A stretch of 64,000 nucleotides of DNA. Source: Clostridioides difficile (GTDB lineage: Bacteria > Bacillota > Clostridia > Peptostreptococcales > Peptostreptococcaceae). The stretch covers positions 1 through 64,000 of the forward strand of contig JABBZI010000001.1 of assembly GCA_012955965.1 (NCBI GenBank), written 5' to 3'. Each line of letters opens with the position of its first letter. Position 1 is the stretch's first letter. The position numbers were made by a program, and so were the translations under genes. Below, in pieces: positions 55,793 to 64,000 of this stretch. The notes below the pieces were generated by a model. The model did no database searches, was not told where the DNA came from, and saw only the letters and a program-made list of their open reading frames with translations.

Positions 55793-57196
55793 TTATTCTT
55801 TATATCTTCCATAAAACTCATGTGTTGCATATATAGTCTTATCACCTGTCATAGTTAACCCAAATCCCATTATCTCATATCCTTTATGTAACATATTTGT
55901 ACCTTCCTCAGGATTTGTCTTCCACTCATTAAAAATAAAGTTTCCTATATCATCTGCATCCCTATTTGTATATACAGGTTTGTCTGGGATTTTATACTTA
56001 ATTATATTTTCCCCTTGAACAGAAATATACCCAGACTTAATCTCACTCCAATCTAAGTATTTCAAAAAAGTAGAATACGAATTTTTACCATTTATAGTAT
56101 GAGATAAAGTCTTTTTATTTGCCATTAAATTAGACCAGTCATTTGCTAGACCTTCTAATCTACTTGCTACAGATAACTCTCTTACTCCATTTTCTTTTCT
56201 GTATTGTTTTGTAAGAGCATATATTTTTCCCTTTATTCTATCCTTAAATACTTTATCATTTGGATTATAGTACAATCCTTGTTGATTTGGTGAGGCTTGA
56301 TTTATACATTGCTTGATGACATTTTGATTTATTCCTCCTAGTACAGTCAATTTATCTGCACCACTTAAAATACTCTTGTTGCTACCATTTTCAACTAAAA
56401 CCACAGGTGCATTTTTTGCTATTGTAGAAGCTACCAATGCATCAGTTAGTTGCATACCTTTACTTAAATAAAATTCTTTACTGTCTTTATAAAATTCTTG
56501 TATAACTCTTTTATTTGTGTCAAATCTATCTGTTCCACCCAATCTAACAGAATTTGTACTCTTAACCAGTTCATCACTTATTATCTCGCTAGAACCAAGT
56601 GCATAACTCTTTAATCCTGTTGTATCAAATCCTACACTGCTTCCATCTGTAAGTATTATAGGTACTCCATCTCTTGCTGCTACTGGCGATGCACTTATTG
56701 CATCTGCTTCTCCTGTGATTCCATTAGCTATAATTACCTTATCGATTGGTTTAATTTCTTTGATTTTCTCAGCTATCTTCACACTCGTATCAAATCTATT
56801 TTCACCAAATATTCTCTCTACAACCTTATTTTTAGATATCAATTGATTTTCTATACCTTTACTGATAGTTGATTCTGAACCTATTATATATACATTCTTT
56901 GCTTTATTTAATCTTTCCATTGTAGTATTTGGGATTTGATTTTGTTTTGTCATTAAAATAGGCGCGTTTAATGCTCCTGCTAAACCACTTGCACTCAAGC
57001 CATCTGCCAGGCTATTATCTGAATTAATTAGTATTGCTGTATTATAGTTTTGTTTGTCTGCTATTTTTGCTGCTGTCTCATATCTGTCAGTTCCTTTTAT
57101 TTGTTCAACTGATGTGAGCGCATTTACTCTAGGAGTATTTACCATTACTAAAAATAGTGTAAGTCCTATAGCAAATATCTTTCTACTATTCTTCAT
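55793..57196 (-). CDS. cwp9: Cwp9, CWB2 protein with CAP-like domain
   Basis: A 467-residue surface protein. Signal peptide (1-26), three CWB2 repeats (about 30-305, from QIKGTDRYETAAKIA) and a C-terminal CAP/SCP-like domain (about 320-467) with YALTKQYRKENGVREL, LSHTINGK and QGENIIKY. It is related to Cwp11 and Cwp12 but lacks their Ig-like domain, and its CAP motif has QGEN in place of SEEN. GGGGG precedes the ATG. A near-match to a WalR box lies upstream. Confidence 0.87.
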   Translation of the reverse strand: MKNSRKIFAIGLTLFLVMVNTPRVNALTSVEQIKGTDRYETAAKIADKQNYNTAILINSDNSLADGLSASGLAGALNAPILMTKQNQIPNTTMERLNKAKNVYIIGSESTISKGIENQLISKNKVVERIFGENRFDTSVKIAEKIKEIKPIDKVIIANGITGEADAISASPVAARDGVPIILTDGSSVGFDTTGLKSYALGSSEIISDELVKSTNSVRLGGTDRFDTNKRVIQEFYKDSKEFYLSKGMQLTDALVASTIAKNAPVVLVENGSNKSILSGADKLTVLGGINQNVIKQCINQASPNQQGLYYNPNDKVFKDRIKGKIYALTKQYRKENGVRELSVASRLEGLANDWSNLMANKKTLSHTINGKNSYSTFLKYLDWSEIKSGYISVQGENIIKYKIPDKPVYTNRDADDIGNFIFNEWKTNPEEGTNMLHKGYEIMGFGLTMTGDKTIYATHEFYGRYKE

Positions 57197-57261
57197 ATTT
57201 TTACCCCCAATATTAATTTTTATAATTTTGTTATATTGATTTTACCTAGACTTAATAAAAA

Positions 57262-57278
57262 GTTACAATTTTGTTACC
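57262..57278 (-). promoter_or_regulatory. WalR-like box upstream of cwp9
   Basis: On the minus strand GGTAAC-N5-TGTAAC fits TGTWAH-N5-TGTWAH with one mismatch. It lies about 65 nt before the cwp9 start. Confidence 0.4.
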
Positions 57279-57535
57279 ATATTTTATATATGATACCATA
57301 GTTATCCATTTAACTCAAACAATATAGTTAAAGTTTTTATTATTCATAAATTCAAAACATTATAACTTATTTTCTTTAATTAAGTGATAGTCTCAAAAGT
57401 TTTATTAAGTTATACACTCAAAATAATACAGTTTAATAAGTATTTATTTTCTATAAACTGTCTTCTATATAAAGTTTTTAAAATCGATATTTTAAGATAC
57501 AGTGACTACAAGATATAATAATCAAAAAACAATAA

Positions 57536-57574
57536 AAAGATGGTATCCTAACTTATTTTAAGATACCATCTTTT
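57536..57574 (-). terminator. Terminator of cwp8
   Basis: AAAGATGGTATC/GATACCATCTTT, a perfect 12-bp stem with a 14-nt loop and T run on the minus strand. Confidence 0.8.
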
Positions 57575-57678
57575 CATTGTTTCTATTTTAATTGTTTATA
57601 CTTATTTATTATCTATATTATATCTTACTTAGCTAAACATTATCTAAATAAACTTACAAATTTAAATTTTATATACTA

Positions 57679-59574
57679 TTAGTTTCTAGTAAATAAGTTT
57701 ATCTTTTCTGCTATTTTCTCAATAGCATTTTTAGCTATTCCTTCACCTATTTGTACTAACTTAGTAGTATTCTTAAGTCTTAATTCAACCACTTCTTCTT
57801 GTGACTTAGAAAGTTCTTCTGTAGTTAATATTATTGGTGCTTTTGCACTAGCTGCAAGTGGTGCTGCTGTAAGTGCATCAACTAATTGTCCATTTCCACC
57901 TACATAACCATCTTTTGCAACATATGCTTTAGTTGCTCCTGCATAATACTTGTTGATTACTTTAGCATTAGTGTCTTTTCTGTTTTCTCCTGCTAATCTT
58001 TCAACTTTATTATTTAAATCTATCTCAACTAATTTGTTTTCAACGTCTTTTGATACAGAGTTCTCTCCACCAACTATTTCTAATTCTTTTCCATTTAATA
58101 ACTTCTCAGCTTTAGCATCCAATTCGTTACCTGTAACTATTATCGGAGCACCAAATTGAGCAGCTCTAGCAGATATACTCATAGCATCTGCTTCTCCATT
58201 TCCACCTACTACGAAAGCAGTTTTAAATGTATCTTTTAATTGTTTTGCTATTTCTAAAGAAGTCTCAAATCTATCTTCCCCAGAAACTCTTTCAACTTTA
58301 CTTACACCTAACTTAGCAAGTTTTTCTTCAGTTTCTTTTGATATTTTAGATTCTCCACCTACTATATATATTTTCTTAGAAGATAAGTTGCTTCCAAGTA
58401 CTCTTAATATCTCAGCTTCTATTTCTGATGGTAATGAATCTTTCTTTGATAATAGTATTGGTGCATTTTTTTGAGATGCAAGTGGTGCTGATGCCAATCC
58501 ATCAACTATAGCATCTTCTCCAACTAAGATTATTGATTCTGCTGCTCCATCATTGAATCTCTCTTTGCTAACCTCTACTGCTGTTGTAAATCTTGAATCT
58601 CCAGATAAAACTTCTACTTTTAATTCTTTTCCATCTTTAACATCAGTTAATACTTTGTGTAAATCTCTTACTAACTTATGGTTTTTACTTGATATGCTTA
58701 TCGTTTCTGGTTTTTCATTTGTCTTACTTAAAACCATATCAAAGCTTGATTTTTCTGGCTTATCTTTATCATCACTATCTTCTTGCTCTTGAGTAAGTAT
58801 AGCTACATTTTCAAATGTTAAAGAATATCCATTTTTAACTTTATTAACTATTTGTCTTCCTGATGTAGTTAATCTAACTCCATCAAATAAATCTTCTGCT
58901 GATACATCTTGTAAATCTGCATTTTTAACTGTTATTGTATGTAATTCTTTTGATTCTATATCACTATATTTCTTTTCATAGCCTTCAAAAGTACTTTCTT
59001 CTGATATTATTTGTTTTGAGAAATCTAAATGTTGGTCTCCTACATTTATAGTAATAACATTTTTTGAATCTTTTGCTCTTTTTACTTCAACTGAGCTTGT
59101 AGATTTTATTGTTGCTGTTAATTTGCTATCAGAATCTTCTGCTAATGTTGCATTGAAAGCATTAACTGCATCTACTATTTCTTGAGCTGTTTTGTAGTTT
59201 TCGATTTTATAATCAACTACTTTTCCACCTAAAGTTTGATGACCTTTGTCTTGTACAGTAACTTTTAAACTTTGGCCTTCTGCTAATGTGTTTATTTTGT
59301 TTTGTAATTGAGTTGCATTAGTTAAATTTACATTGTCTACTTTTATATCGTAAACTCTATCATTTACATTTGCTCCTGCTTTTGTCTCTTCAAACTTAAT
59401 TTCTAATGCTTTTCTAACTTCTTCAATTAGTTTAGTAGAATCTTTTGCACTTACTGTGTAACTTTTATCAACATTTTCTGACACAGTGTTATCTGCGAAT
59501 ATTGGTGCTGCTGCACTCATAACTGTAGCTCCTGCCATTACTATTGCCATACTTCTCTTCTTGTTGCTTAACAT
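57679..59574 (-). CDS. cwp8: Cwp8, CWB2 cell wall protein
   Basis: A 631-residue surface protein. Signal peptide (1-27, ending PIFA), an N-terminal functional region (about 28-330) and three C-terminal CWB2 repeats (about 335-625, from VLSGDSRFTTAVEVS). The N-terminal region has the same domain style as Cwp2 (both open with an SxxLIEEVRxxL-like helix and contain LxVTVQDKGHQT/LLVTITDKGHTT-type segments), so Cwp2 and Cwp8 are paralogues. GGAGGA precedes the ATG. It has a strong promoter resembling that of slpA. Confidence 0.9.
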   Translation of the reverse strand: MLSNKKRSMAIVMAGATVMSAAAPIFADNTVSENVDKSYTVSAKDSTKLIEEVRKALEIKFEETKAGANVNDRVYDIKVDNVNLTNATQLQNKINTLAEGQSLKVTVQDKGHQTLGGKVVDYKIENYKTAQEIVDAVNAFNATLAEDSDSKLTATIKSTSSVEVKRAKDSKNVITINVGDQHLDFSKQIISEESTFEGYEKKYSDIESKELHTITVKNADLQDVSAEDLFDGVRLTTSGRQIVNKVKNGYSLTFENVAILTQEQEDSDDKDKPEKSSFDMVLSKTNEKPETISISSKNHKLVRDLHKVLTDVKDGKELKVEVLSGDSRFTTAVEVSKERFNDGAAESIILVGEDAIVDGLASAPLASQKNAPILLSKKDSLPSEIEAEILRVLGSNLSSKKIYIVGGESKISKETEEKLAKLGVSKVERVSGEDRFETSLEIAKQLKDTFKTAFVVGGNGEADAMSISARAAQFGAPIIVTGNELDAKAEKLLNGKELEIVGGENSVSKDVENKLVEIDLNNKVERLAGENRKDTNAKVINKYYAGATKAYVAKDGYVGGNGQLVDALTAAPLAASAKAPIILTTEELSKSQEEVVELRLKNTTKLVQIGEGIAKNAIEKIAEKINLFTRN

Positions 59575-59615
59575 ATTTATGTCCTCCGAATATTATTTTT
59601 TGATTTTTTTATATT

Positions 59616-59662
59616 CGTATTTCCCACATATAAATAATATTATATATAATATTATTTTTCAA
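59616..59662 (-). promoter_or_regulatory. cwp8 promoter and mRNA 5' end motif
   Basis: Minus strand TTGAAA (59657-59662), 17-nt spacer, TATTAT (59634-59639). The start should be near 59627, giving an mRNA that begins about GUGGGAAAUACG. The slpA mRNA is predicted to begin with nearly the same ten bases. Confidence 0.75.
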
Positions 59663-59854
59663 TATATTTTATGTGTTTACATAATTTACTAACTTAATTT
59701 TTAAAAATCGACGTATAAAAATTTATATTTTGAGCACACTATCATACTAATTTTTGCTAATTAATCCTTTACATTTAAATTAAATATACACACTAATTTA
59801 ATACTATTTTACAAAGTTTAATGCTACTATTTATCACAAGAAGCATTGTAAAAC

Positions 59855-59905
59855 AAAAGAGGATACCTCATAATGATAATAGAATCATTTTAAAGTACCC
59901 TCTTA
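59855..59905 (-). terminator. Terminator after the SCIFF gene
   Basis: AAGAGGATAC pairs with GTACCCTCTT with an inner AATGAT/ATCATT stem, then TTTTG on the minus strand. The remaining part of the gap between cwp8 and SCIFF (59663-59854) is AT-rich with no visible feature. Confidence 0.75.
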
Positions 59906-59928
59906 AAAATAACTAAGTCAATAATTTT

Positions 59929-60072
59929 CTATCTTTCACACTCTTGATTTGCAACTGTACAAGAAGTTTTACAAGCTGATTGACAAGAAGTTTGACACTC
60001 TCCACATCCACCTTTTGCAGCACTTTGCTTTAAAGTAGCTTGAGATAAAGTTTTTACATGTTTATTTTCCAT
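59929..60072 (-). CDS. scfA: SCIFF peptide (six-cysteine ranthipeptide precursor)
   Basis: A 47-residue precursor too short for most gene finders. It opens MENKHVKTLSQATLKQSA and has six cysteines (23, 26, 30, 34, 38, 45) in a GGCGECQTSCQSACKTSC pattern, the signature of SCIFF (six cysteines in forty-five). In other clostridia a radical SAM/SPASM enzyme makes thioether crosslinks in this peptide. GGAGGC is eight bases before the ATG. The neighbourhood (TIGR04086, yajC, tgt, queA) is the usual SCIFF setting, but the maturase and secD/secF that normally follow are not here; cwp8 is. Confidence 0.95.
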   Translation of the reverse strand: MENKHVKTLSQATLKQSAAKGGCGECQTSCQSACKTSCTVANQECER

Positions 60073-60137
60073 TTTCAACGCCTCCATTTCTAATTGTTTC
60101 CTATTGATTATATCATAAAACTACTCTAATATAAACT

Positions 60138-60500
60138 CTATTTAAAGTTGACACCCAGTACGCCTCCAATGCCTCCTGCTGCTGATATTAACAGTAACTT
60201 ATAAATCATTCCTACTTCAAACACAAACTTTTCTTGTGCTAAAAACACAGTTAAAAAAATACATACTATGTACAAAAGTCCAACTAAAAGTCCATATATA
60301 AGACCTTTTTCTTTCATGTGTTTTGAAGTATAAAAACCACCTATAGCTGCAGAAATGGTAGTTATAAATGATGAAACCATGGTTATATTATCCCCACCAA
60401 TATCTGTAAATGTCAAAAATAAGTTATACACTAATAAAACAGCCAAAGTTATTATATACGCATACCCTAGACCTTTAAAAATATAATTAGATTTTCCCAT
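60138..60500 (-). CDS. TIGR04086 family membrane protein
   Basis: A 120-residue integral membrane protein with four helices (about 8-28, 38-56, 66-86, 96-116). It fits TIGR04086, a family of unknown role typically found between yajC and the SCIFF gene in clostridia. GAGGAGG precedes the ATG. It lies 58 nt after yajC and 65 nt before SCIFF, probably in one transcript. Confidence 0.8.
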   Translation of the reverse strand: MGKSNYIFKGLGYAYIITLAVLLVYNLFLTFTDIGGDNITMVSSFITTISAAIGGFYTSKHMKEKGLIYGLLVGLLYIVCIFLTVFLAQEKFVFEVGMIYKLLLISAAGGIGGVLGVNFK

Positions 60501-60558
60501 AAAAAAAACCTCCTCTCAAATTAATATATATTCGAGAAAAGGCTTTTAAATTACTAAT

Positions 60559-60852
60559 TTACTCTTCTTCTATTTCTTCTTTTTTAGATTTAACTGTACC
60601 TATAGCCCATTTTTCAAATGGAACTTTAGTTCTATTTGGTCCTAACTCTAGTATTACAACATCATCTTCAACTTTAGCTACACTAGCTACTATTCCACCT
60701 ATTGTAACAACTTTGTCTCCTACACTTAGGCTACCTCTCATATCTTTTAATTGCTTGTCTTTTTTCTTTTGAGGTCTAATCATTAGGAAATAAAAGATTG
60801 CTATTACTACTACCCATAGACCTACACTCATCATTATTTGTTGCTGTGGCAT
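60559..60852 (-). CDS. yajC: Preprotein translocase subunit YajC
   Basis: A 97-residue protein with one N-terminal membrane helix (about 5-24) and the conserved FYFLMIRPQKKKDKQ and VGDKVVTIGGIVASVAKVEDD segments. YajC associates with SecDF-YidC. Its expected partners secD and secF are not in the window. GGAG precedes the ATG. Confidence 0.93.
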   Translation of the reverse strand: MPQQQIMMSVGLWVVVIAIFYFLMIRPQKKKDKQLKDMRGSLSVGDKVVTIGGIVASVAKVEDDVVILELGPNRTKVPFEKWAIGTVKSKKEEIEEE

Positions 60853-60984
60853 TAATTTTTCACTCCTTCATAAATTATACTCTTTTGTAAAATATAGTAA
60901 ATATCTATGTAAGAATTTACTTTTCTAGTTTTGAGTACTATTGAATATTATATATTAAAATGATTATAATTAATAGTCCAAACT

Positions 60985-62133
<1,149 letters not shown>

Positions 62134-62184
62134 TCATTATTTTTTAATATATTCTTGTAATAATCTATTTATCTAGTACATTTT

Positions 62185-62670
62185 CTAAATAGATTTATCT
62201 TTATCATCTTTTTCCTGTTGTTCTTTAATTGCTTCTTCATCATGTATACTCGTTATATTAAGAGCACTCTTGTCTTTTGTTACTAAAAACTTTTTTATAG
62301 CAAAAAGTCCTGCAATAGCTATAACACCTATTAAAACATCTATCATTCCTTCATTTTTAGGAAGTAACAACATTTTTCTAGCTATAGCATAAAGTAGTGC
62401 CTCAATAAATGCTCCTGGTATATGAAGTGATAGCATTACTACAAGTTCAACACCTATCACTAGAAGTAATATTTGTGCTAAGAAGTCGTTAAGCTGACTA
62501 TATTGTACTGGATTTTGAAAGTCAACTATATATGCTCCCCACATAAGTCTTAACACATCTATAGTCCCTAGAAATACAGCTATCAGAACTACCACTGCTA
62601 ACACACGTTCAAATATAAAAGCAATCTTTAATATAGGGTTATTCTTTTTTTGTTTTTGTAAACTATGCAT
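62185..62670 (-). CDS. PsiE-like small membrane protein
   Basis: A 161-residue protein with four predicted helices (about 17-37, 56-76, 79-99 and 112-130) and a charged C-terminal tail rich in Asp/Glu/Lys. The IGVELVVMLSLHIPG segment resembles the phosphate-starvation-inducible PsiE family; this is a weak recognition. It lies 11 nt after queA and 78 nt before tgt, so it is cotranscribed with queuosine genes without obvious connection. The ATG at 62670 has GGGAGG six bases upstream. Confidence 0.65.
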   Translation of the reverse strand: MHSLQKQKKNNPILKIAFIFERVLAVVVLIAVFLGTIDVLRLMWGAYIVDFQNPVQYSQLNDFLAQILLLVIGVELVVMLSLHIPGAFIEALLYAIARKMLLLPKNEGMIDVLIGVIAIAGLFAIKKFLVTKDKSALNITSIHDEEAIKEQQEKDDKDKSI

Positions 62671-62681
62671 CAATTACCTCC

Positions 62682-63707
62682 CTACTTTATAATCATAGCA
62701 TCTCCAAAACTGAAGAATCTATATCTTTCTTTTACTGCCTCATTATATGCATTTAAAACATTATCTTTTCCACAAATAGCACTTACTAGCATTATTAATG
62801 TAGATTCTGGCAAATGAAAATTAGTAATAAGCTTATCTAGAACTTTAAACTTATAACCTGGATATATAAATATCTCTGTCCATCCACTAGTTTCTTCCAT
62901 CTTTCCATCTTCATTACAGGCTGACTCTATAGTTCTACAACTAGTAGTTCCAACACATATTACATTATTTCCATTCTCTTTTGCTCTATTTATTTTGTCA
63001 GCTGCTTCCTGACTAACCATATAATATTCTGAATGCATCTTATGATTTAAAACATCATCTACTTTTACTGGTCTAAAAGTACCTAAACCAACATGTAAAG
63101 TTACAAAGGCTATATCCACACCTTTTTCTTTTATTTTGTTTAATAATTCTTCTGTAAAGTGTAATCCTGCTGTAGGTGCTGCTGCTGAACCATTATGTTT
63201 TGAATAAACAGTTTGATATCTCTCTTTTTCATCCAATCTAGCAGTGATATATGGAGGTAGTGGCATGTTTCCAAGTTCATCCAAGATTTCTTCAAAAATC
63301 CCATCATAATGGAACTTTATAATTCTTGAGCCTTCATCTGATAAATCCACAACTTCTCCAATTAACTTTCCATTTCCAAAAGAAAACTTAGTACCTACTT
63401 TTGCTCTTTTCCCTGGTTTTACTAGAGCTTGCCAAGTATCTTCCTCAGTTCTTTTTAATAATAGAAACTCAATTTTTCCTCCAGTTTCAAGCTTCTCACC
63501 TATCAATCTAGCTGGTATAACTCTAGTATTATTTAAGACTAAACAATCCCCTGGATTTAAATATTCTATTACATCTCTAAAGACTTTATGCTCAATATCT
63601 CCTGTCTCTTTATCTAGTACCATCAATCTTGAACTAGCTCTATCTTCTATAGGAACTTGAGCTATAAGTTCCTGTGGTAAGTCAAATTTAAAATCACTTG
63701 TTTTCAA
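62682..63707 (-). CDS. queA: S-adenosylmethionine:tRNA ribosyltransferase-isomerase
   Basis: A 341-residue enzyme that moves the ribosyl part of SAM onto preQ1-tRNA to make epoxyqueuosine. It opens [31 protein letters not shown] and has [39 protein letters not shown] and [16 protein letters not shown], all family signatures. The start is TTG with GAGAGGAAG upstream. It leads the queA-PsiE-tgt-yajC group. ruvB, which often precedes queA, would lie beyond the right edge. Confidence 0.96.
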   Translation of the reverse strand: MKTSDFKFDLPQELIAQVPIEDRASSRLMVLDKETGDIEHKVFRDVIEYLNPGDCLVLNNTRVIPARLIGEKLETGGKIEFLLLKRTEEDTWQALVKPGKRAKVGTKFSFGNGKLIGEVVDLSDEGSRIIKFHYDGIFEEILDELGNMPLPPYITARLDEKERYQTVYSKHNGSAAAPTAGLHFTEELLNKIKEKGVDIAFVTLHVGLGTFRPVKVDDVLNHKMHSEYYMVSQEAADKINRAKENGNNVICVGTTSCRTIESACNEDGKMEETSGWTEIFIYPGYKFKVLDKLITNFHLPESTLIMLVSAICGKDNVLNAYNEAVKERYRFFSFGDAMIIK

Positions 63708-63765
63708 TGTTAAACTTCCTCTCTTAAAATTTCTCTAGCTACAATAATATCAAAAAAACAACTTA

Positions 63766-63947
63766 TTTTCCACAATATTACCATAATCTATCAAGAAATT
63801 ACTCTTTTTAGCATACATTATATCCACAATATATAGATATTTTTCCACGATATACACGTCTTATCCACAATATATAGATGCAGTACACACAATTTTCAGT
63901 GTATTTATCCACAGTATCTACAGGTGTAATTACCATTTTGTGGATAT
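63766..63947. promoter_or_regulatory. Cluster of DnaA boxes upstream of queA
   Basis: Six DnaA-box-like 9-mers lie in 182 bp: TTATCCACA at 63861 and 63905 (both perfect), ATATCCACA at 63820, TTTTCCACA at 63766, TTTTCCACG at 63841, and ATATCCACA on the minus strand at 63939-63947. Two copies are embedded in an identical 18-mer (63821-63838 and 63862-63879). The 293-bp stretch 63708-64000 has no gene. No dnaA or dnaN gene is near, so a titration or regulatory cluster is more likely than oriC. Confidence 0.65.
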
Positions 63948-64000
63948 GTTTGAATTTTTAGCCATTTTAGAAATATTTCAATTTAATGACTATTCTATTT

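Larger units (their letters stand above)
57197..57678. other. Intergenic region cwp8 / cwp9
   Basis: Contains the cwp9 leader with a near-match WalR box at 57262-57278 on the right of the cwp9 start and the cwp8 terminator at 57536-57574. The 250 bp between these show no gene or clear structure. Confidence 0.5.

Noticed and set aside
63708..64000. DnaA box cluster considered as the replication origin
   Set aside because: No dnaA, dnaN or rpmH nearby, and no clear AT-rich unwinding element with origin layout; the neighbouring genes are queuosine genes.

Overview
The window looks like a Clostridioides difficile chromosome segment: AT-rich DNA, a large cluster of CWB2-anchored cell wall proteins around slpA and secA2, and the adjacent PSII (anionic cell wall polysaccharide) locus. 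I recognise it from gene content and order (queA-tgt-yajC at one end, then cwp8, cwp9, a giant M60 protein, cwp10, cwp11, cwp12, slpA, secA2, cwp2, cwp66, cwp84, cwp5, cwp6, cwp7, the PSII genes, cwp19 and two LCP genes). The low-molecular-weight part of SlpA differs from the 630 and R20291 versions as I remember them, so this is another S-layer type. Gene names follow the 630 nomenclature from memory.

Layout, left to right. 1-228 is the 5' end of a CdISt1-like IStron (group I intron plus IS605-type element) inserted after TTGAT and interrupting an unknown gene; a HAD phosphatase follows. 2.0-4.3 kb holds two LytR-CpsA-Psr ligases (the main plus-strand genes). 4.4-7.6 kb has two peptidoglycan enzymes (Cwp19, an NlpC/P60 hydrolase). 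7.8-25 kb is the PSII biosynthesis block: nucleotide-sugar enzymes, about seven glycosyltransferases, a polymerase, a MurJ-type flippase, an initiating sugar transferase, and the small membrane-anchored Cwp7. 25-60 kb is the S-layer region: twelve CWB2 proteins (thirteen with Cwp7, fourteen with Cwp19), the accessory ATPase SecA2, the protease Cwp84 that cuts SlpA, a GtrA-like protein, an LmbE-like deacetylase and an acyltransferase. 60-64 kb is a conserved housekeeping block (SCIFF peptide, TIGR04086 membrane protein, yajC, tgt, PsiE-like, queA), ending in a cluster of DnaA boxes.

How it works together: the PSII block builds a polymer that is probably attached to peptidoglycan by the LCP enzymes; CWB2 domains of SlpA and the Cwp proteins bind that polymer; SecA2 exports SlpA and other Cwps; Cwp84 matures SlpA. 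Regulation visible in the DNA includes a type I c-di-GMP riboswitch with a terminator before the M60 protein, WalR-type boxes in front of two peptidoglycan hydrolase genes, and clear sigma-A promoters for slpA, cwp8, cwp2, cwp84 and both lcp genes.

The most novel signal is a pair of predicted small plus-strand RNAs flanking secA2 (about 38421-38500 and 41029-41107). Each has a near-consensus promoter with a 17-nt spacer and a perfect 14-bp terminator hairpin, and each carries the same 12-nt stretch just before the terminator. That stretch is complementary to the predicted 5' ends of the slpA and cwp8 mRNAs.
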